Positions 49,577 to 60,225 of a DNA stretch of 64,000 nt are shown piece after piece; the stretch's first letter is position 1; the number at the start of each line of letters is the position of its first letter. Below the pieces are notes generated by a model, which ran no database searches, had not been told where the DNA came from, and saw only the letters and a program-made list of their open reading frames with translations. The stretch spans positions 13,780,430 through 13,844,429 of the forward strand of contig OZ038383.1 in the NCBI GenBank assembly GCA_964036045.1. The letters are read 5' to 3'. The translations under genes and the position numbers were made by a program. Source of the DNA: Eutreptiella sp. 'Long Island Sound 2002'. Taxonomy: Eukaryota > Euglenozoa > Euglenophyceae > Eutreptiales > Eutreptiaceae.

Positions 49577-50952
49577 GTGGTGTTCATGACCTCGGTGGGT
49601 GTGAATTCTCCCTTGTGGCGGTTTCTCTCGTTGCGTGACGGGTTCACAAAAAAAGAGTGTTGGTCAACCATCTTTGCCACTTCAATCACATAGAAACGCC
49701 CTCGTAAGAAATCTCCATGCTCCAAAGCCACGGACATAAGTTCGTTCGCAAGAGCCGGAGCCATGGTATAGTCGTACCGATAATAATTGGGGTGTGGTGC
49801 ACGAAGGGCTTCTCCGTTCTCAAAATAATATTTGCAATTGGTGGTAGTCGCCGCGCCCTCAAAGTCCGGTGCAAGAGTGTTGTTCAACCATTTGTAGAAG
49901 TCCCGCACGTTGCCTAGCTTTGCTTTCTTTCGGGTGTTGGTGTCTTCTTGGTCACTCGGGAGCTCTCGTTGATCAATGATCTCTCGTAGCACGTCAAACC
50001 GAAGTAGGACATGCGCTTGCTCTATATCCAAGTTGGTACTTTGATGTACGAAGCGACGTAGGCTCGAGGAGTGGTCAACCGTGACGCTCGGGTGCTTAGA
50101 CGGAGCATACCATGATTGGGAATGAAGTCGGTAGGCGATGTATGGCACGGCGAGAGCATTCCCCAAGATGTATTGGGCGTTCTCAACCTTTTGGTTGCCG
50201 GGGATCCACCATTGCTTTGCATCATGGAAGCTAAAGCGTTGCGTAATAAAGGGGCGCAAGGGAGTCAGAAGCAAACGGGGGTCAACCAACAAGCAATTTT
50301 CCGCATTGCAATTTTTAATGGGCGCCGGTAACATGAACCATCCCTCGAACTCTTCATTGCGCGAGCGGGCTAGTTGGAGGGCGTGTCCTATGGAGGCCGC
50401 CCAATCCGTCACGGTCTCTACGGTCGTTCCCAAGTCGTGGTCCACGTAGTTGTACGGCACCGGGCACACTGGGAAGGTCTTGTGGATGTGCAAAATATCG
50501 TAGACGTGCGCCAAGTCTTCCCGTGCACAATTTGAGTAGAAGCCCGAGCCCTTCGGGATAGTGGTGTTGAGTTCCGTGAAAGTGTTCTTTTTGGCGGAGA
50601 CGTTGAACTCATGGTTCCATTGGCAAGTGTCCCATAATTTTCGCAACGTGGCACACGTGTGGATTCGCTTCTTGGCGTCATACGCCATGTTGCCTTGCAC
50701 TTTGATGCTTCGTGTTCGAGATATGAGGAGTTCGGCGTTGCTTTCAACGGAAGCCCATCGTTGTAGGGCCGTAGGCGCCGCTTGGTCAATATGTGAGTAT
50801 TGTCCAAAGGTGAGCGGAGAACCGCTAGGCAAGTGCGGATGAAGTTTTTTATTTTTTTGCAAAGTGGGATGTTTGGAGTCGTCAATATCCATAGAGTTTT
50901 GCGTTTGAGAAGCATTGGACCAACCAAGGAGCGTATATGGGCTTGGGAACAT
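49573..50952 (-). CDS. First protein of the LINE, unknown family
   Basis: A 459-residue intact frame at the 5' end of the LINE, in the place of ORF1. It is not an RRM/coiled-coil or zinc-knuckle ORF1 that I can recognise. The protein is rich in aromatic and His residues (for example HAKQWWIPGNQKVENAQYIL written here as FHDAKQWWIPGNQKVENAQY, and NCKYYFENGEALRAPHPNYY) and looks globular. It ends FTPTEVMNTT with TGA, and the AlkB-like frame starts within that stop. The intact length next to the decayed reverse transcriptase suggests recent loss of the latter. Confidence 0.7.
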   Translation of the reverse strand: MFPSPYTLLGWSNASQTQNSMDIDDSKHPTLQKNKKLHPHLPSGSPLTFGQYSHIDQAAPTALQRWASVESNAELLISRTRSIKVQGNMAYDAKKRIHTCATLRKLWDTCQWNHEFNVSAKKNTFTELNTTIPKGSGFYSNCAREDLAHVYDILHIHKTFPVCPVPYNYVDHDLGTTVETVTDWAASIGHALQLARSRNEEFEGWFMLPAPIKNCNAENCLLVDPRLLLTPLRPFITQRFSFHDAKQWWIPGNQKVENAQYILGNALAVPYIAYRLHSQSWYAPSKHPSVTVDHSSSLRRFVHQSTNLDIEQAHVLLRFDVLREIIDQRELPSDQEDTNTRKKAKLGNVRDFYKWLNNTLAPDFEGAATTTNCKYYFENGEALRAPHPNYYRYDYTMAPALANELMSVALEHGDFLRGRFYVIEVAKMVDQHSFFVNPSRNERNRHKGEFTPTEVMNTT

Positions 50953-51747
50953 GGTAGCGTGAAAATAGGCGCGTTCACGTCAGAATTGCGAAATGGGACT
51001 AGAGGTTGGCAAAGACGAGAAATGTTGGCGACGGCGGTGAAATAGCGTAGGTGGCATGCCAACCAAGGTAGATGCTCAAATTTCGGTGAAATGCGCCCAA
51101 ATGCCACTAGTCCTGGACGGCTTATTTTTTGACTAGTGGTGCGACATTGTCCATCTGAAGGGGCAATCGAAAAAAAATAGACACTCAGAAAGTGTGATGA
51201 CTAACAATGTTCTGACCTCTTTTGTGGTTTCACTCTACTTAGATCTATATAGCATGTGTGAAGATGACACGGGAAATTGAGCAAATTTGAGCTGCATTCC
51301 AACAAAGGTGGAGTGCTCCATGTCAGAAATAAGGGTAGTGAAACTGCAAACTTGAGCTCCGGTTCCCAACAATGTTCAAATGCGGCCTGAACCTGCGGAC
51401 CATTGCACTCAAAGTGTAGTGCTGTATTATTTGTCGTCAATTCAGCGAAGGTTTACTTAAATGGTTTATGGCAAATCCACATGGGTGTGGGCATTGCATA
51501 AACACCCGCCTCTCTAGCCCTAAACACCCTGCATAACATCAATGCTGGTGTTTAGGCGATAAACGACCTATGCAAAGCCCCCACATTTGCCATTGACAGA
51601 AATGGTATCCAAGCAAATTCTGACCAAATGAGTTCCATCAAACGTAGGTTAGACAGATAGACAACTAGTAAACTGCAAACTCGTAATTCTCTCTCAGAGG
51701 TTTTTGCTTGTAGGAACATCCGGTTTATAAGGTATAGCCGGAAATGT
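50953..51747. other. Spacer between LINE and orphan frame
   Basis: About 800 bases, AT-rich. The LINE 5' untranslated region is probably its left part. Nothing else is supported. Confidence 0.4.
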
Positions 51748-52497
51748 ATGCCGGATGAACGTCCATTCAAGTCACGATCTCTCAACGCCTACCTCTCCCT
51801 CACTATAGTACTTTTCGAAGACCACGAAGAAGGACTCCATCGCATCATATTACTGGAAGAAGACAGCCGCCGCTACAAAAGATTTGGCCGGTCGCACCTT
51901 TGTCCATCTCGCCGCGTCTTGGGTGCAGTTATCAAACAACACCAACGAGATCGCCCTTTCTCCAATGCTTGGAGACACATGGCCACCGTCAATTCAATGT
52001 CGTCCGACAGCGTAGTGCTCGACCCATTCCGTTTTCAAGAGACCGTCCTCATGAACTTTCTCAGTTCTCAAGGTCTACTTCCTGGCCCGTGCATCCGCTA
52101 TTGCCCACACAAGGTTTCTACCAGCCCATACTCATGGGCAGACGTCACCGACGACGACCCCTCCTGCAATGTACCAGAGCCTGTGAACAGTAAGAAAGCC
52201 GAAGAACAATTTCATAATTGCATCTCCGAATTTTCCATCAGCTTTGAGACTCCTTGGTCCACTTCGTCCGACCTCCACGAGAGCCTTCTTTATTATCTGA
52301 TTCAGTGGCCTGAGTCTGTTATGCGAGCTAAGAGAACACTTGAAGGTCAATGCGACCTCGCCACCTGTCTCTCTGACAATATTAGAATGCATGCCCTCAA
52401 TCATTTGCAAGTACTGCTCAGTGACTTCATTGATTTCCACCCACGACGCTGGGAAGCAATGTCAGCAGCTTCTGGCCCTATTATGAGCGAGTTTTAG
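51748..52497 (+). CDS. Orphan 249-residue hypothetical protein
   Basis: An ATG-started frame of 249 codons ending in TAG at 52495-52497. The composition is balanced and protein-like, unlike the biased frames elsewhere in the window: RPFKSRSLNAYLSLTIVLFE near the start, DPFRFQETVLMNFLSSQGLL in the middle and MRAKRTLEGQCDLATCLSDN near the end. Predicted helices are short and no membrane span or signal peptide is obvious. I do not recognise a family. It could be a real single-exon gene, a protein of an unrecognised element, or the start of a gene whose later exons are not visible. Confidence 0.45.
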   Translation: MPDERPFKSRSLNAYLSLTIVLFEDHEEGLHRIILLEEDSRRYKRFGRSHLCPSRRVLGAVIKQHQRDRPFSNAWRHMATVNSMSSDSVVLDPFRFQETVLMNFLSSQGLLPGPCIRYCPHKVSTSPYSWADVTDDDPSCNVPEPVNSKKAEEQFHNCISEFSISFETPWSTSSDLHESLLYYLIQWPESVMRAKRTLEGQCDLATCLSDNIRMHALNHLQVLLSDFIDFHPRRWEAMSAASGPIMSEF

Positions 52498-52876
52498 GCC
52501 TCACCTCACAAGTGACGGCCGACACTCGCCTGTTTACACTTTTCCTATTCCTTGCAAATATATGTATAGTATTTCTTACAGACTGTCTAATGCGTGTGCC
52601 AGGGGAACTCTCTAGGCTTAGCGCTAGCTTTAGCAGTCTTTTCGGATATTTAACTCAAAACCTTTTATGCAGTGGACACCAGACATCAATAAAAACCAAT
52701 TCCGGTTGGTCTTTTTATGTATTTTTCCTCTTGTTGATTTCTCGATCCCCCTCTTTTCAAACTCAATCTTAGCAAGCAACCCTCAGCAAACCATGAACCC
52801 CCCGTCATTTTTCTTTAAGTGCCTTTTGCTCATCTTGCCCATTCACTGAGCGACGTGTCTGCTCCTGTGTCTTTCG
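52498..52876. other. AT-rich spacer
   Basis: About 380 bases, T-rich, between the orphan frame and the 337-base array. No gene is seen. Confidence 0.4.
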
Positions 52877-54918
52877 CAGCTTTGCCGGTTCTCCCAACAG
52901 CTTTGTAAGTGGGAAAGTACTGTGGGATCTTCACGGTGGAGTTTCAGTGGTGCCTGACCTTGTAACCCATCCGAACCACCCGAGCTGTGCAGTTGGAATT
53001 GTTAAGAGTGCATCCTGAGTCTGATGAGCTGCCTCAAACTATGACCACTTGCGTTCCGAAGGCGTGGGACATCCACACCCTGTCGGCTGAGAAGACAGGT
53101 TTCTTCGCAGTGGGCATCCCTGTCGATGGAGACCTTGGACGCCCCTAGTGTGTACTCTTGTTCGCTCGTTCTCTTGGAACGCAACGGTTTGCGACCGTTC
53201 TATGTCACGACGACAGCTTTACCGGTTCTCCGAGAAGTTTTGTAAGTTTTAAAGAACTGTAGGATCTTCACGGTGGAGTTTCAGTGGTTGCTGACCTCGT
53301 AACCCATCCGAACTACCCTAGCCGTGCAGTTGGAATTGTTAAGAGTGCATTCTGAGTCTGATGAGCCGCCTAAAACTATGACCACTTGCGTTCCGAAGGC
53401 GTGGGACATCCACACCCTGTCAGCTGAGAAGACAGGTTTCTTCGCAGTGGGCATCCCTGTCGATGGAGACCTTGGACGCCCCTAGTGTGTACTCTTGTTC
53501 GCTCGTTCTCTTGGAACGCAACGGTTTGCGACCGTTCCATGTCACGACGACAGCTTTGCCGGTTCTCCGAGAAGTTTTGTAAGTTTTAAAGAACTGTGGG
53601 ATCTTCACGGTGGAGTTTCAGTGGTTGCTGACCTCGTAACCCATCCGAACCACCCTAGCAGTGCAGTTGGAATTGTTAAGAGTGCATCCTGAGACTGATG
53701 AGCTGCCTCAAACTATGACCACTTGCGTTCCGAAGGCGTGGGACATCCACACCCTGTCAGCTGAGAAGAAGCGTTTCCTCGCAGTGGGCATCCCTGTCGA
53801 TGGAGACCTTGGACGCCCCTAGTCTGTACTCTTGTTCGCTCGTTCTCTTGGAACGCAACAGTTTGCGACCGTTCTATGTCACGACGACAGCTTTACCGGT
53901 TCTCCCAAAAGTTTTGTAAGTGGGAAAGTACTGTGGGATCTTCACAGTGGAGTTTCAGTGGGTGCTGACCTTGTAACCCTTTTGAACCACCCAAGCCGTG
54001 CAGTTGGAATTGTTAAGAGTGCATCCTGAGTCTGATGAGCTGCCTCAAACTATGACCACTTGCGTTCTAGAGTAGTGGAACATCCACACCCTGTCAGCTG
54101 AGAAGAAGCGTTTCCTCGCAGTGGGCATCCCTGTCGATGGAGACCTTGGACGCCCCTAGTCTATACTGTCGTTTGCTCGTTCTCTTGGAACGCAACGGTT
54201 TGCGACCGTTCTATGTCACGACGACAGCTTTGCCGGTTCTCCCAAAGGTTTTGTAAGTGAAAAAGTACTGTGGGATCTTCATGGTGGAGTTTCAGTGGTT
54301 GCTGACCTCGTAACCCTTCCGAACCACCCGAGACATGCAGTTGGAATTATTAAGAGTGCATCCTGAGTCTGATGAGCTGCCTCAAACTATGACCACTTGC
54401 GTTCCAGAGTAGTCGGACATCCCCATCCTGTCAGCTGAGAAGAAGCGTTTCCTCGCAGTGGGCATCCCTGTCGATGGAGACCTTGGACGCCCCTAGTCTG
54501 TACTCTTGTTCGCTCGTTCTCTTGGAACGCAACGGTTTGCGACCGTTCTGTGTCACGACGACAGCTTTGCCGGTTCTTCCAACAGTTTTGTAAGTGGGAA
54601 AGTACTGTGGGATCTTCACGGTGGAGTTTCAGTGGTTGCTGACCTCGTAACCCATCCGAACCACCCGAGCCGTGCAGTTGGAATTGTTAAGAGTGCATCC
54701 TGAGTCTGATGAGCTGCCTAAAACTATGACCACTTGCGTTCCGAAGGCGTGGGACATCCACACCCTGTCAGCTGAGAAGAAGCGTTTCTTCGCAGTGGGC
54801 ATCCCTGTCGATGGAGACCTTGGACGCCCCTAGTGTGTACTCTCGCTCGCTCGTTCGCTGGTTGCGTTGGCGCACTCTTGGAACCCAACGGTTTGCGACC
54901 GTTCTATGTCACGACGAC
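52877..54918 (+). repeat. Six tandem 337-base units
   Basis: A marker (ATGACCACTTGCGTTC) recurs at 53041, 53378, 53715, 54052, 54389 and 54726, exactly 337 bases apart each time, so units differ by substitutions but not length. Each holds, on the plus strand, ACGACGACAGCTTTGCCGG, GTAAGT about 30 bases on, and TTTCAGTGG 40 bases after that, like a 43-base GT-AG intron. Short frames such as FVSGKVLWDLHGGVSVVADL and KRFLAVGIPVDGDLGRP are repeated, but 337 is not a multiple of three, so no protein can run through the array. It ends where the ChlH-like sequence begins. Its nature (satellite, amplified exon or RNA gene cluster) is unknown. Confidence 0.9.
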
Positions 54919-55455
54919 ATCCTGAATATGGCCAGCGAGCTGGGCACTGTGGAGCTGCGTCATCAAGCCAAAGGGACCCGTTGACTGCGAACAGTTCAAG
55001 CAGGACTGCGCAGAGGCCAACAATTTTTGGGATATTCTTTTAGGGAGACCCTGCGCAGAAGCTGAGGCCGTTGAGCCTGTCCGTGACCGGTTGGATGCTG
55101 CGCTTGTGCTCCCGTCCCTGCTCCCGTCCCTGCAGGAAGTCATGCGCCTCAACGAGCTTGGTGGGTTCCCACGGCCAATCTGGTTCAGAGCAAGAGCGCG
55201 ATCGGTGATTTCATCAAGAAGAAGGAAGAGCAGGGTGCTTCCTTCCAAAATGCTGTGCTCAAGATTGTGCGGACTCTGCCAAAGCTCTCGAAGTACTAGC
55301 CTAACGACAAGGCACAGGAGATTAGCAATTTTACGCTGTCCTTCTAGTACTGGTTGGGTGGTTCTTCCGACACACTTCAGAACTTCTTGGTCATTCTGAC
55401 CGAGGGGTACGTCGTCGACATGCCACTGAACACCGCGAATGCCAATCCCGTCGAG
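54919..55455 (+). pseudogene. CHLH: ChlH magnesium chelatase H subunit, first decayed part
   Basis: ChlH binds protoporphyrin IX and, with ChlI and ChlD, inserts magnesium in chlorophyll synthesis in the plastid. The sequence encodes pieces of its N-terminal third: CEQFKQDCAEANNFWDILLG, DRLDAALVLP, EVMRLNELGG, then after a frameshift QSKSAIGDFIKKKEEQGASF, NAVLKIVRTLPKLSKY, PNDKAQEISNFTLSF, YWLGGSSDTLQNFLVILTEG. They match in order the plant protein from the EELRDKN region to the SGSYVPAL region. TAG at 55297-55299 stands for the Leu of KYLPSDKAQ and TAG at 55345-55347 for the Gln of SLQFWLGG. Two frameshifts, two stops and a missing plastid-targeting N terminus mark a pseudogene. Confidence 0.88.
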
Positions 55456-55579
55456 TACCCTGCCCTGGCATCTCACACAGGACATGCCAGAGAGGGGTGA
55501 TGGCGGGATCTCTGTCAGTGGGATCCCTCTTGGGTTATGTCACAACCCCCCCCCCCTCTGGTCCCCAACATTTTCTCCG

Positions 55580-55640
55580 GGGTGTATTGTGCTGTGCTGT
55601 GCTGTGCTGTGTGCTATGCTGCGCTGTGCTGTGTCGCAGC
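55580..55640 (+). repeat. GCTGT microsatellite
   Basis: Imperfect five-base repeats (GTGCTGTGCTGTGCTGTG and on). Confidence 0.8.
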
Positions 55641-55954
55641 ACTCATGAAATTGTCGTCCGCAGTGATGTAGTAATCGAGCATTCCGTGCAGAAAATACCT
55701 GCGGCCAGAGGGCATGGGCAGACCGATTCGGGGCGAGATTGCTGCGGCACCCGCGCTCATGGACGGGCGTGACAGAAAATGGAGACCGGCGGGCAAACAC
55801 ATTGCACGTTAGCAGACACTTAGGACATGCAAAGCTACAAATCTAGGGGTGCCAACTTTGTGGCGTGGTTCAACGAGGCTGTAGCTCCATGAACAGCACA
55901 CACAGCACACTGCATACTGCGCTGGATGTGTATCATGTGCTCTGCATGCCTGCT

Positions 55955-56190
55955 GCACAGCACCGTGCGACACAGCACAGCACGACGCGACGTAAGACAG
56001 CACGACACGAGCACCAGCAGCCCACACTACAGCACAGCACGAGCACCAGCAAAGCAGTGAACAGCACAGCACAGCACCAGCACAGCACCAGCACCAGCAC
56101 CAGCACCAGCACCAGCACCAGCAAAGCAAAGCACAGCACACAGCACAGCACCGGCACGAGCACCAGTAAAGCACAGCACAGCACAGCACT
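55955..56190 (+). repeat. CAGCAC microsatellite
   Basis: About 230 bases of CAGCAC and CAGCACAGCAC units. It ends directly before the first recognisable MFS exon, so it may be the 3' part of an intron; composition keeps Cys-rich or Ser/Thr-rich frames open on both strands, which are not genes. Confidence 0.8.
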
Positions 56191-56194
56191 GCAC

Positions 56195-56359
56195 TGCATT
56201 GTGGCCAGCCTCATAGCACTGAGTCTGTCGTTTTTCATGCCAGAGTCGCTGCCCAATGGCAACTGCTGTCCGTTCCGTTTCAAGGAGAACAACCCTTGGA
56301 CTGCGTTCATGTGGCTGTACCGTGGCCGTCAGAAGCTGAGACGATACTTCGTGCTGTAG
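56195..56359 (+). CDS. MFS transporter, central-loop exon
   Basis: Encodes CIVASLIALSLSFFMPESLP and then NGNCCPFRFKENNPWTAFMWLYRGRQKLRR. This is the end of transmembrane segment 6 with the FxxPESL signature and the cytoplasmic loop (NPxxA) between the two halves of a major facilitator transporter of the drug/tetracycline and MFSD14 type. The frame ends in TAG at 56357-56359 unless spliced earlier. The N-terminal half should lie upstream but was not identified. The substrate cannot be told. Confidence 0.65.
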   Translation, partial: CIVASLIALSLSFFMPESLPNGNCCPFRFKENNPWTAFMWLYRGRQKLRRYFVL

Positions 56360-56589
56360 AGGTCTGCTATCGCGCGATGCCCTTGCGTCCGGCCGCTTGC
56401 TGTGGCCGCGCGTCATCCCTACAAGGCTGTGTCTTTAGGTGCGGACAACGAACGGGGGGGCTGGGAAGCATCACAACCACGGCCAAGTGTTCGCATCACT
56501 CAAGCGAGAAAATGGTGGCCAAAAGTTGCAAGACTGCACCCGGCACGGGCGCTTCCACCGACAACGCATCGGGTGTTGTAACTGGCGTG

Positions 56590-56652
56590 AAGGAAGTATT
56601 GCACAGGTTCGATTTCAGTGCTGCTCTGCTGTTTGTGTCTGCCATCTCTGAG
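56590..56652 (+). CDS. MFS transporter, possible segment 7 exon
   Basis: Encodes KEVLHRFDFSAALLFVSAIS followed by E at a GAG/GTCTCA donor-like border (56652/56653). The pattern of a charged stretch followed by a hydrophobic helix fits the start of segment 7 after the central loop, and the position between the neighbouring MFS exons supports it. The 5' border is not clear. Confidence 0.45.
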
Positions 56653-57176
56653 GTCTCACCGGATCAGACAGACGCGTACGCACTCAGTCTTGTTGCGGTG
56701 CATCGCGGATCGGGATCTCCCCCCCGAATGCCAGCGGTCTGCGGCAGTTGAGGGGGTGAAACATTCATTTGCCGGGGGGGGGGAGGGCCCCGCCGCCGAA
56801 CCCCGACACTTGGGTTTTTGTATGTGTTTGGGGGGGGTTGTATGGCAAAAGGGCCCCGTGACCGAGGCTAAGACAAAGGTCAGTGGCCTGTGGCCTGTGG
56901 CTTGACAAGGGCCAATCGGCCAACATAACAATGCATTTTGGAAAATTCCCTGCCATGCCGCACACCTTAAAAGGAGCAGCGCGCGGCGCTGTTTTCAGGA
57001 CGGACGGATGCCCGGCACCGCACCATAGGCAGTGTGTGGGTAAACGACTCCACTTCGCTGGTGACTGACGGCAGTTGAGGAACCGTGCTGTGCGCTGGTG
57101 ACGTTGTTTTGCCCGCAACCACGTCAGTCCGGGTGCTGGTCCCCATGAGTGCGTGCTCACTCTCAGTCTCGTGCAG

Positions 57177-57311
57177 TTCACGGTGGCCGGCTGCGACAAC
57201 TTCTTGGATTTGTACAATGCCCAGATGTTCAACATTGAGGGCTCCGCCTATGACGCATATTGGCTGTTCGTCACCATCATGGAGATGTTGACGTCGGTGC
57301 TGCTGCTGAAG
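57177..57311 (+). CDS. MFS transporter exon, segments 7-8
   Basis: A 45-codon exon bounded by GTGCAG before and GTGCGC after, both phase 0. It encodes FTVAGCDNFLDLYNAQMFNI and EGSAYDAYWLFVTIMEMLTS followed by VLLLK. The hydrophobic pattern with YDAYWLF matches the SxxxxGLF region after segment 7 in MFS transporters. The frame has no stop or shift. Confidence 0.6.
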
Positions 57312-58179
57312 GTGCGCCCCCTGTTTCCTACCAGAACCCTAGCCGGTGTTGGTGGGCACAAGCTGGCCAGCCCCCCCACCCCCTCCGTTGCAAGAAATGG
57401 GGCCTATAAAGGGGGGGATGGACCGTGCAGGACGGGACCCCCCCTCCAGAGCCCCCCCTCCCCCAACGCCCCTGGGGAGCAGCAGGTCTGCCAATTGGGG
57501 GGGGGGGGGGCACATGTCAGACATGCCACAGCCCGTGCGGGTGTGGCACAGGCCCGCGGGGCTATGGACCGGATTAAGGTGCGGCGGGTGGCGACTGGTC
57601 TGTGGAGTCTTCTCCCCCGGACTCGTGTGTGTACTCGAAATGCTCTGCATGGAACGGGGGATTTAGAGATGCCCCACGCAGCAGGAAAAGGATGACCCCT
57701 CTCCCTCCCCCAGCCCCGCAACCCGTGCTAACGCCGCAGGGGTGGGGTTCCAAAACTGAACAGCCCCCCCCCCCCCCCTCCTCTGGTGCTTGGGGTTGCC
57801 GTTTGTTTTGCGTTCGCCGTTGTGCCCGCTGATGATCCCCCTGGCAGAGAATGGCACTCGCATGGGGGGAAGAGAGGGGCCCATGAGACCCTAAACATTG
57901 GCGGGCGGGTCTGTCTATGAGCGGCCTCCATGGATCCAGGACTCAAGCAGAAGGGTCCACGAGGCCCACATGATAACAGTCTGTGCAGACGGCCAGAACT
58001 TGCGATGTGCATTATGCGATGTGCATCATACTGTTTGGTCGGTCGGTGCCCAACGAGCGTCCCTCTGTAGTGGACCTTGGATGTTGCAACACAAAGCGTT
58101 GAATACAAGCAGGACACGAACACGATGCCCCTCCAGCCGATTGGGTCCGGCGAAGGGAGCAGCGGATGGCGGGATGGGG

Positions 58180-58540
58180 GCACGCACAATGACTCTGCTG
58201 AGACCTCACGTCACGCAGCAGGGGGCGGGGGATTGACCAGCGTGTCTTTGTGCTTCTGCCACCGCACACTACACACTGCAGTGTGCAGTGTGTCGTGTAC
58301 TCGATGAGCGATGTGCAGAGTACAGAGTGCATTGTCTGCAGAGGAGGCAGTTTGGGGTGTATGCTATGTAGAGTGCACAGGGAGCTGTGTGTAGGGAGGG
58401 CGGCGTGCAGTGAGCGGTGTGCTCTGTGTGCAATGTGCGATGTGCAAGATGTGCAGTGCGCTCGGTGCAGTGCAGTGTGCGTTGCACATAGCGCAGTGCA
58501 CAGGTCGCTTCGTACTCTGTGTCGCGGGCACAAGGTGTGG
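58180..58540 (+). repeat. TG/CA-rich imperfect repeat
   Basis: Words such as GTGCAGTGTG, GTGCGATGTGCA and GTGCAGTGCG recur irregularly. It lies in the intron between two MFS exons. Confidence 0.6.
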
Positions 58541-58739
58541 AGGGTGCATGCGACACACCGCGTCCGACGGGGGGAAGTTGGTGCGACAGTGGTACCTCTG
58601 CCTCATCCGGATAGCACCGTTCCTGGGAGGGGTGCCCCGTATCCCCGTGTTGGCTGGCCCCGGTGGTGGGGGCCCATCCGACTCGATGCGACATGCAGCG
58701 TGGGGGTGCCTCTCCGGGTTTCGCTCTATCCGTCTTCAG

Positions 58740-58934
58740 GTTCTGTCCCAAATCTGTCCAAACAGCAACTTTTTGCTGTTCATGGGGCTCTTCTTCACTG
58801 GCGCAGGGTTCGTGACCTACTCCTTGGCGCCCATCGCCCTCTGGGCGTACGTTGCCAGTTTCATCCAGGCCTGTGGAAGCATTTTGCAGCCTGGCCTCAT
58901 GCCCATCATTGCAGCCACAGTGCGGGCAGATGAG
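58740..58934 (+). CDS. MFS transporter exon, segments 9-10
   Basis: A 65-codon exon between CTTCAG and GTGTGT borders, phase 0 at both ends. It encodes NFLLFMGLFFTGAGFVTYSL, APIALWAYVASFIQACGSIL and QPGLMPIIAATVRADE. These are two hydrophobic helices and the loop QPxLxxxI-xxVxxDE that precedes the QG motif in MFS transporters. The exon is intact. The following exon (starting with the QG block) was not found in the next kilobases. Confidence 0.75.
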
Positions 58935-59435
58935 GTGTGTCGTTTCCACACCGCCCAGTCAGAACTCCTGGAGGCTGCCTCGACACACCCTTGACACACC
59001 CTCGGCACACGCTCGACACCTTTGACACCCTCGGCATAGTCCTGGATCCCTCGACCCCCCCCCCCGGTCCCCTCTTGACACTCCCTCAACACCCCGCCAT
59101 GCAGAGACACCAAAAACAGCCATCCCCGATTTCACTGCCCGCACCCCTGTTTTTCTACGCTACCCTCCCCATCGCTTGGTGCTGTCGCGAGGGTGCCTTC
59201 AAGCTCTTGTCCCCTGTGCCCTTCGCTGGAACCTATGCCTTTCCCGAATCGCACGTCCAACAGGAAAACAACAGCTGTACTGCACGGTCATATGTCCATT
59301 GCCCCAGCCCCCGACAGGTGGTTGCCACCATCTTCGGATGACCCTGTGTCAGCGGTGAGTGTGCACCATCTCGAGGGCTGGCAACTGCCCCTGAGCTCCG
59401 GCAATATGGGCAGTCTGACTGGCGTTTGCATGAGA

Positions 59436-60225
59436 CCAGCACATTTGCCCTGTACTACACGGTCATATATCCATGGCCACAGCACTGTGACTGCCCAATA
59501 CCACAGACAGCACATTTGCCCTGTACTGCACGGTCATATGCCCATGGCCACAGCACTGTGATTGCCCAATGCCACAGACAGCACATTTGCCCTATACTGC
59601 ACCGTCATATGCCCATGGGTGCAACACCGTGATTGCCCAATACCACAGACAGCAAATTTCCCCTATACTGCACGGTCATATGCCCATGGCGACATCACTG
59701 TGATCGCCCAATACCACAGACAGCACATTTGCCCTGTACTGCACGGTCATATGCCCATGGCTGCAACACTGCGATTGCCCAATACCACAGACAGCACATT
59801 TGCCCTGTACTGCACGGTCATATGCCCATGGCCACAGCAATGTGATTGCCCAATACCACAGACAGCACATTTACCCTGTACTACACGGTCATATATCCAT
59901 GGCCACAGCACTGTGATTGCCCAATACCACAGACAGCAAATTTGCCTTGTACTGTACGGTCATATGCCCATGGCCACAGCACTGTGATTGCCCAATACCA
60001 CAGACAGCAAATTTGCCCTGTACTGTACGGTCATATGCCCATGGCCACAGCACTGTGATTGCCCAACACCACAGACAGCACATTTGCCCTGTACTGCGCG
60101 GTCATATGCCCATGGCTGCAACACTGTGAATGCCCAATACCACAGACAGCACATTTGCCCTATACTGCACGGTCATATGCCCATGGCTGCAACACTGTGA
60201 TTGCCCAATACCACATTGCTTAAGA
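59436..60225 (+). repeat. Tandem array of a 71-base unit
   Basis: About eleven copies of a 71-base unit with CACGGTCATATGCCCATGG, CACTGTGATTGCCCAATAC and CACAGACAGCACATTTGCCC. Spacing is 71 bases where counted (for example 59562, 59633 and 59846, 59917, 59988). Not a multiple of three, so three frames cycle through it; none is a gene. Confidence 0.9.

Larger units (their letters stand above)
43338..50952 (-). mobile_element. LINE with AlkB-like protein, APE endonuclease, RT and RNase H
   Basis: A minus-strand non-LTR retrotransposon about 7.6 kb long. In transcript order it encodes a 459-residue protein of unknown type, a 440-residue AlkB-like dioxygenase joined by a stop-start overlap, then one long frame with an apurinic-type endonuclease, reverse transcriptase and RNase H, and a Cys/His-rich tail. 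The long frame has three isolated in-frame stops and a shift at a 13-base C run, so this copy is inactive. Exact ends and target duplications were not found; bounds are those of the coding region. Confidence 0.9.

Noticed and set aside
52877-54918. 337-base units as spliced-leader, 5S or spliceosomal RNA genes.
   Set aside because: No recognisable core of any of these RNAs was found on either strand by eye; left as an open question rather than a call.
55809-56416. Cys-rich and Ser/Thr-rich frames over the CAGCAC microsatellite.
   Set aside because: A stop-free simple repeat gives these in all frames; only the segment from 56195 has non-repetitive protein-like sequence.
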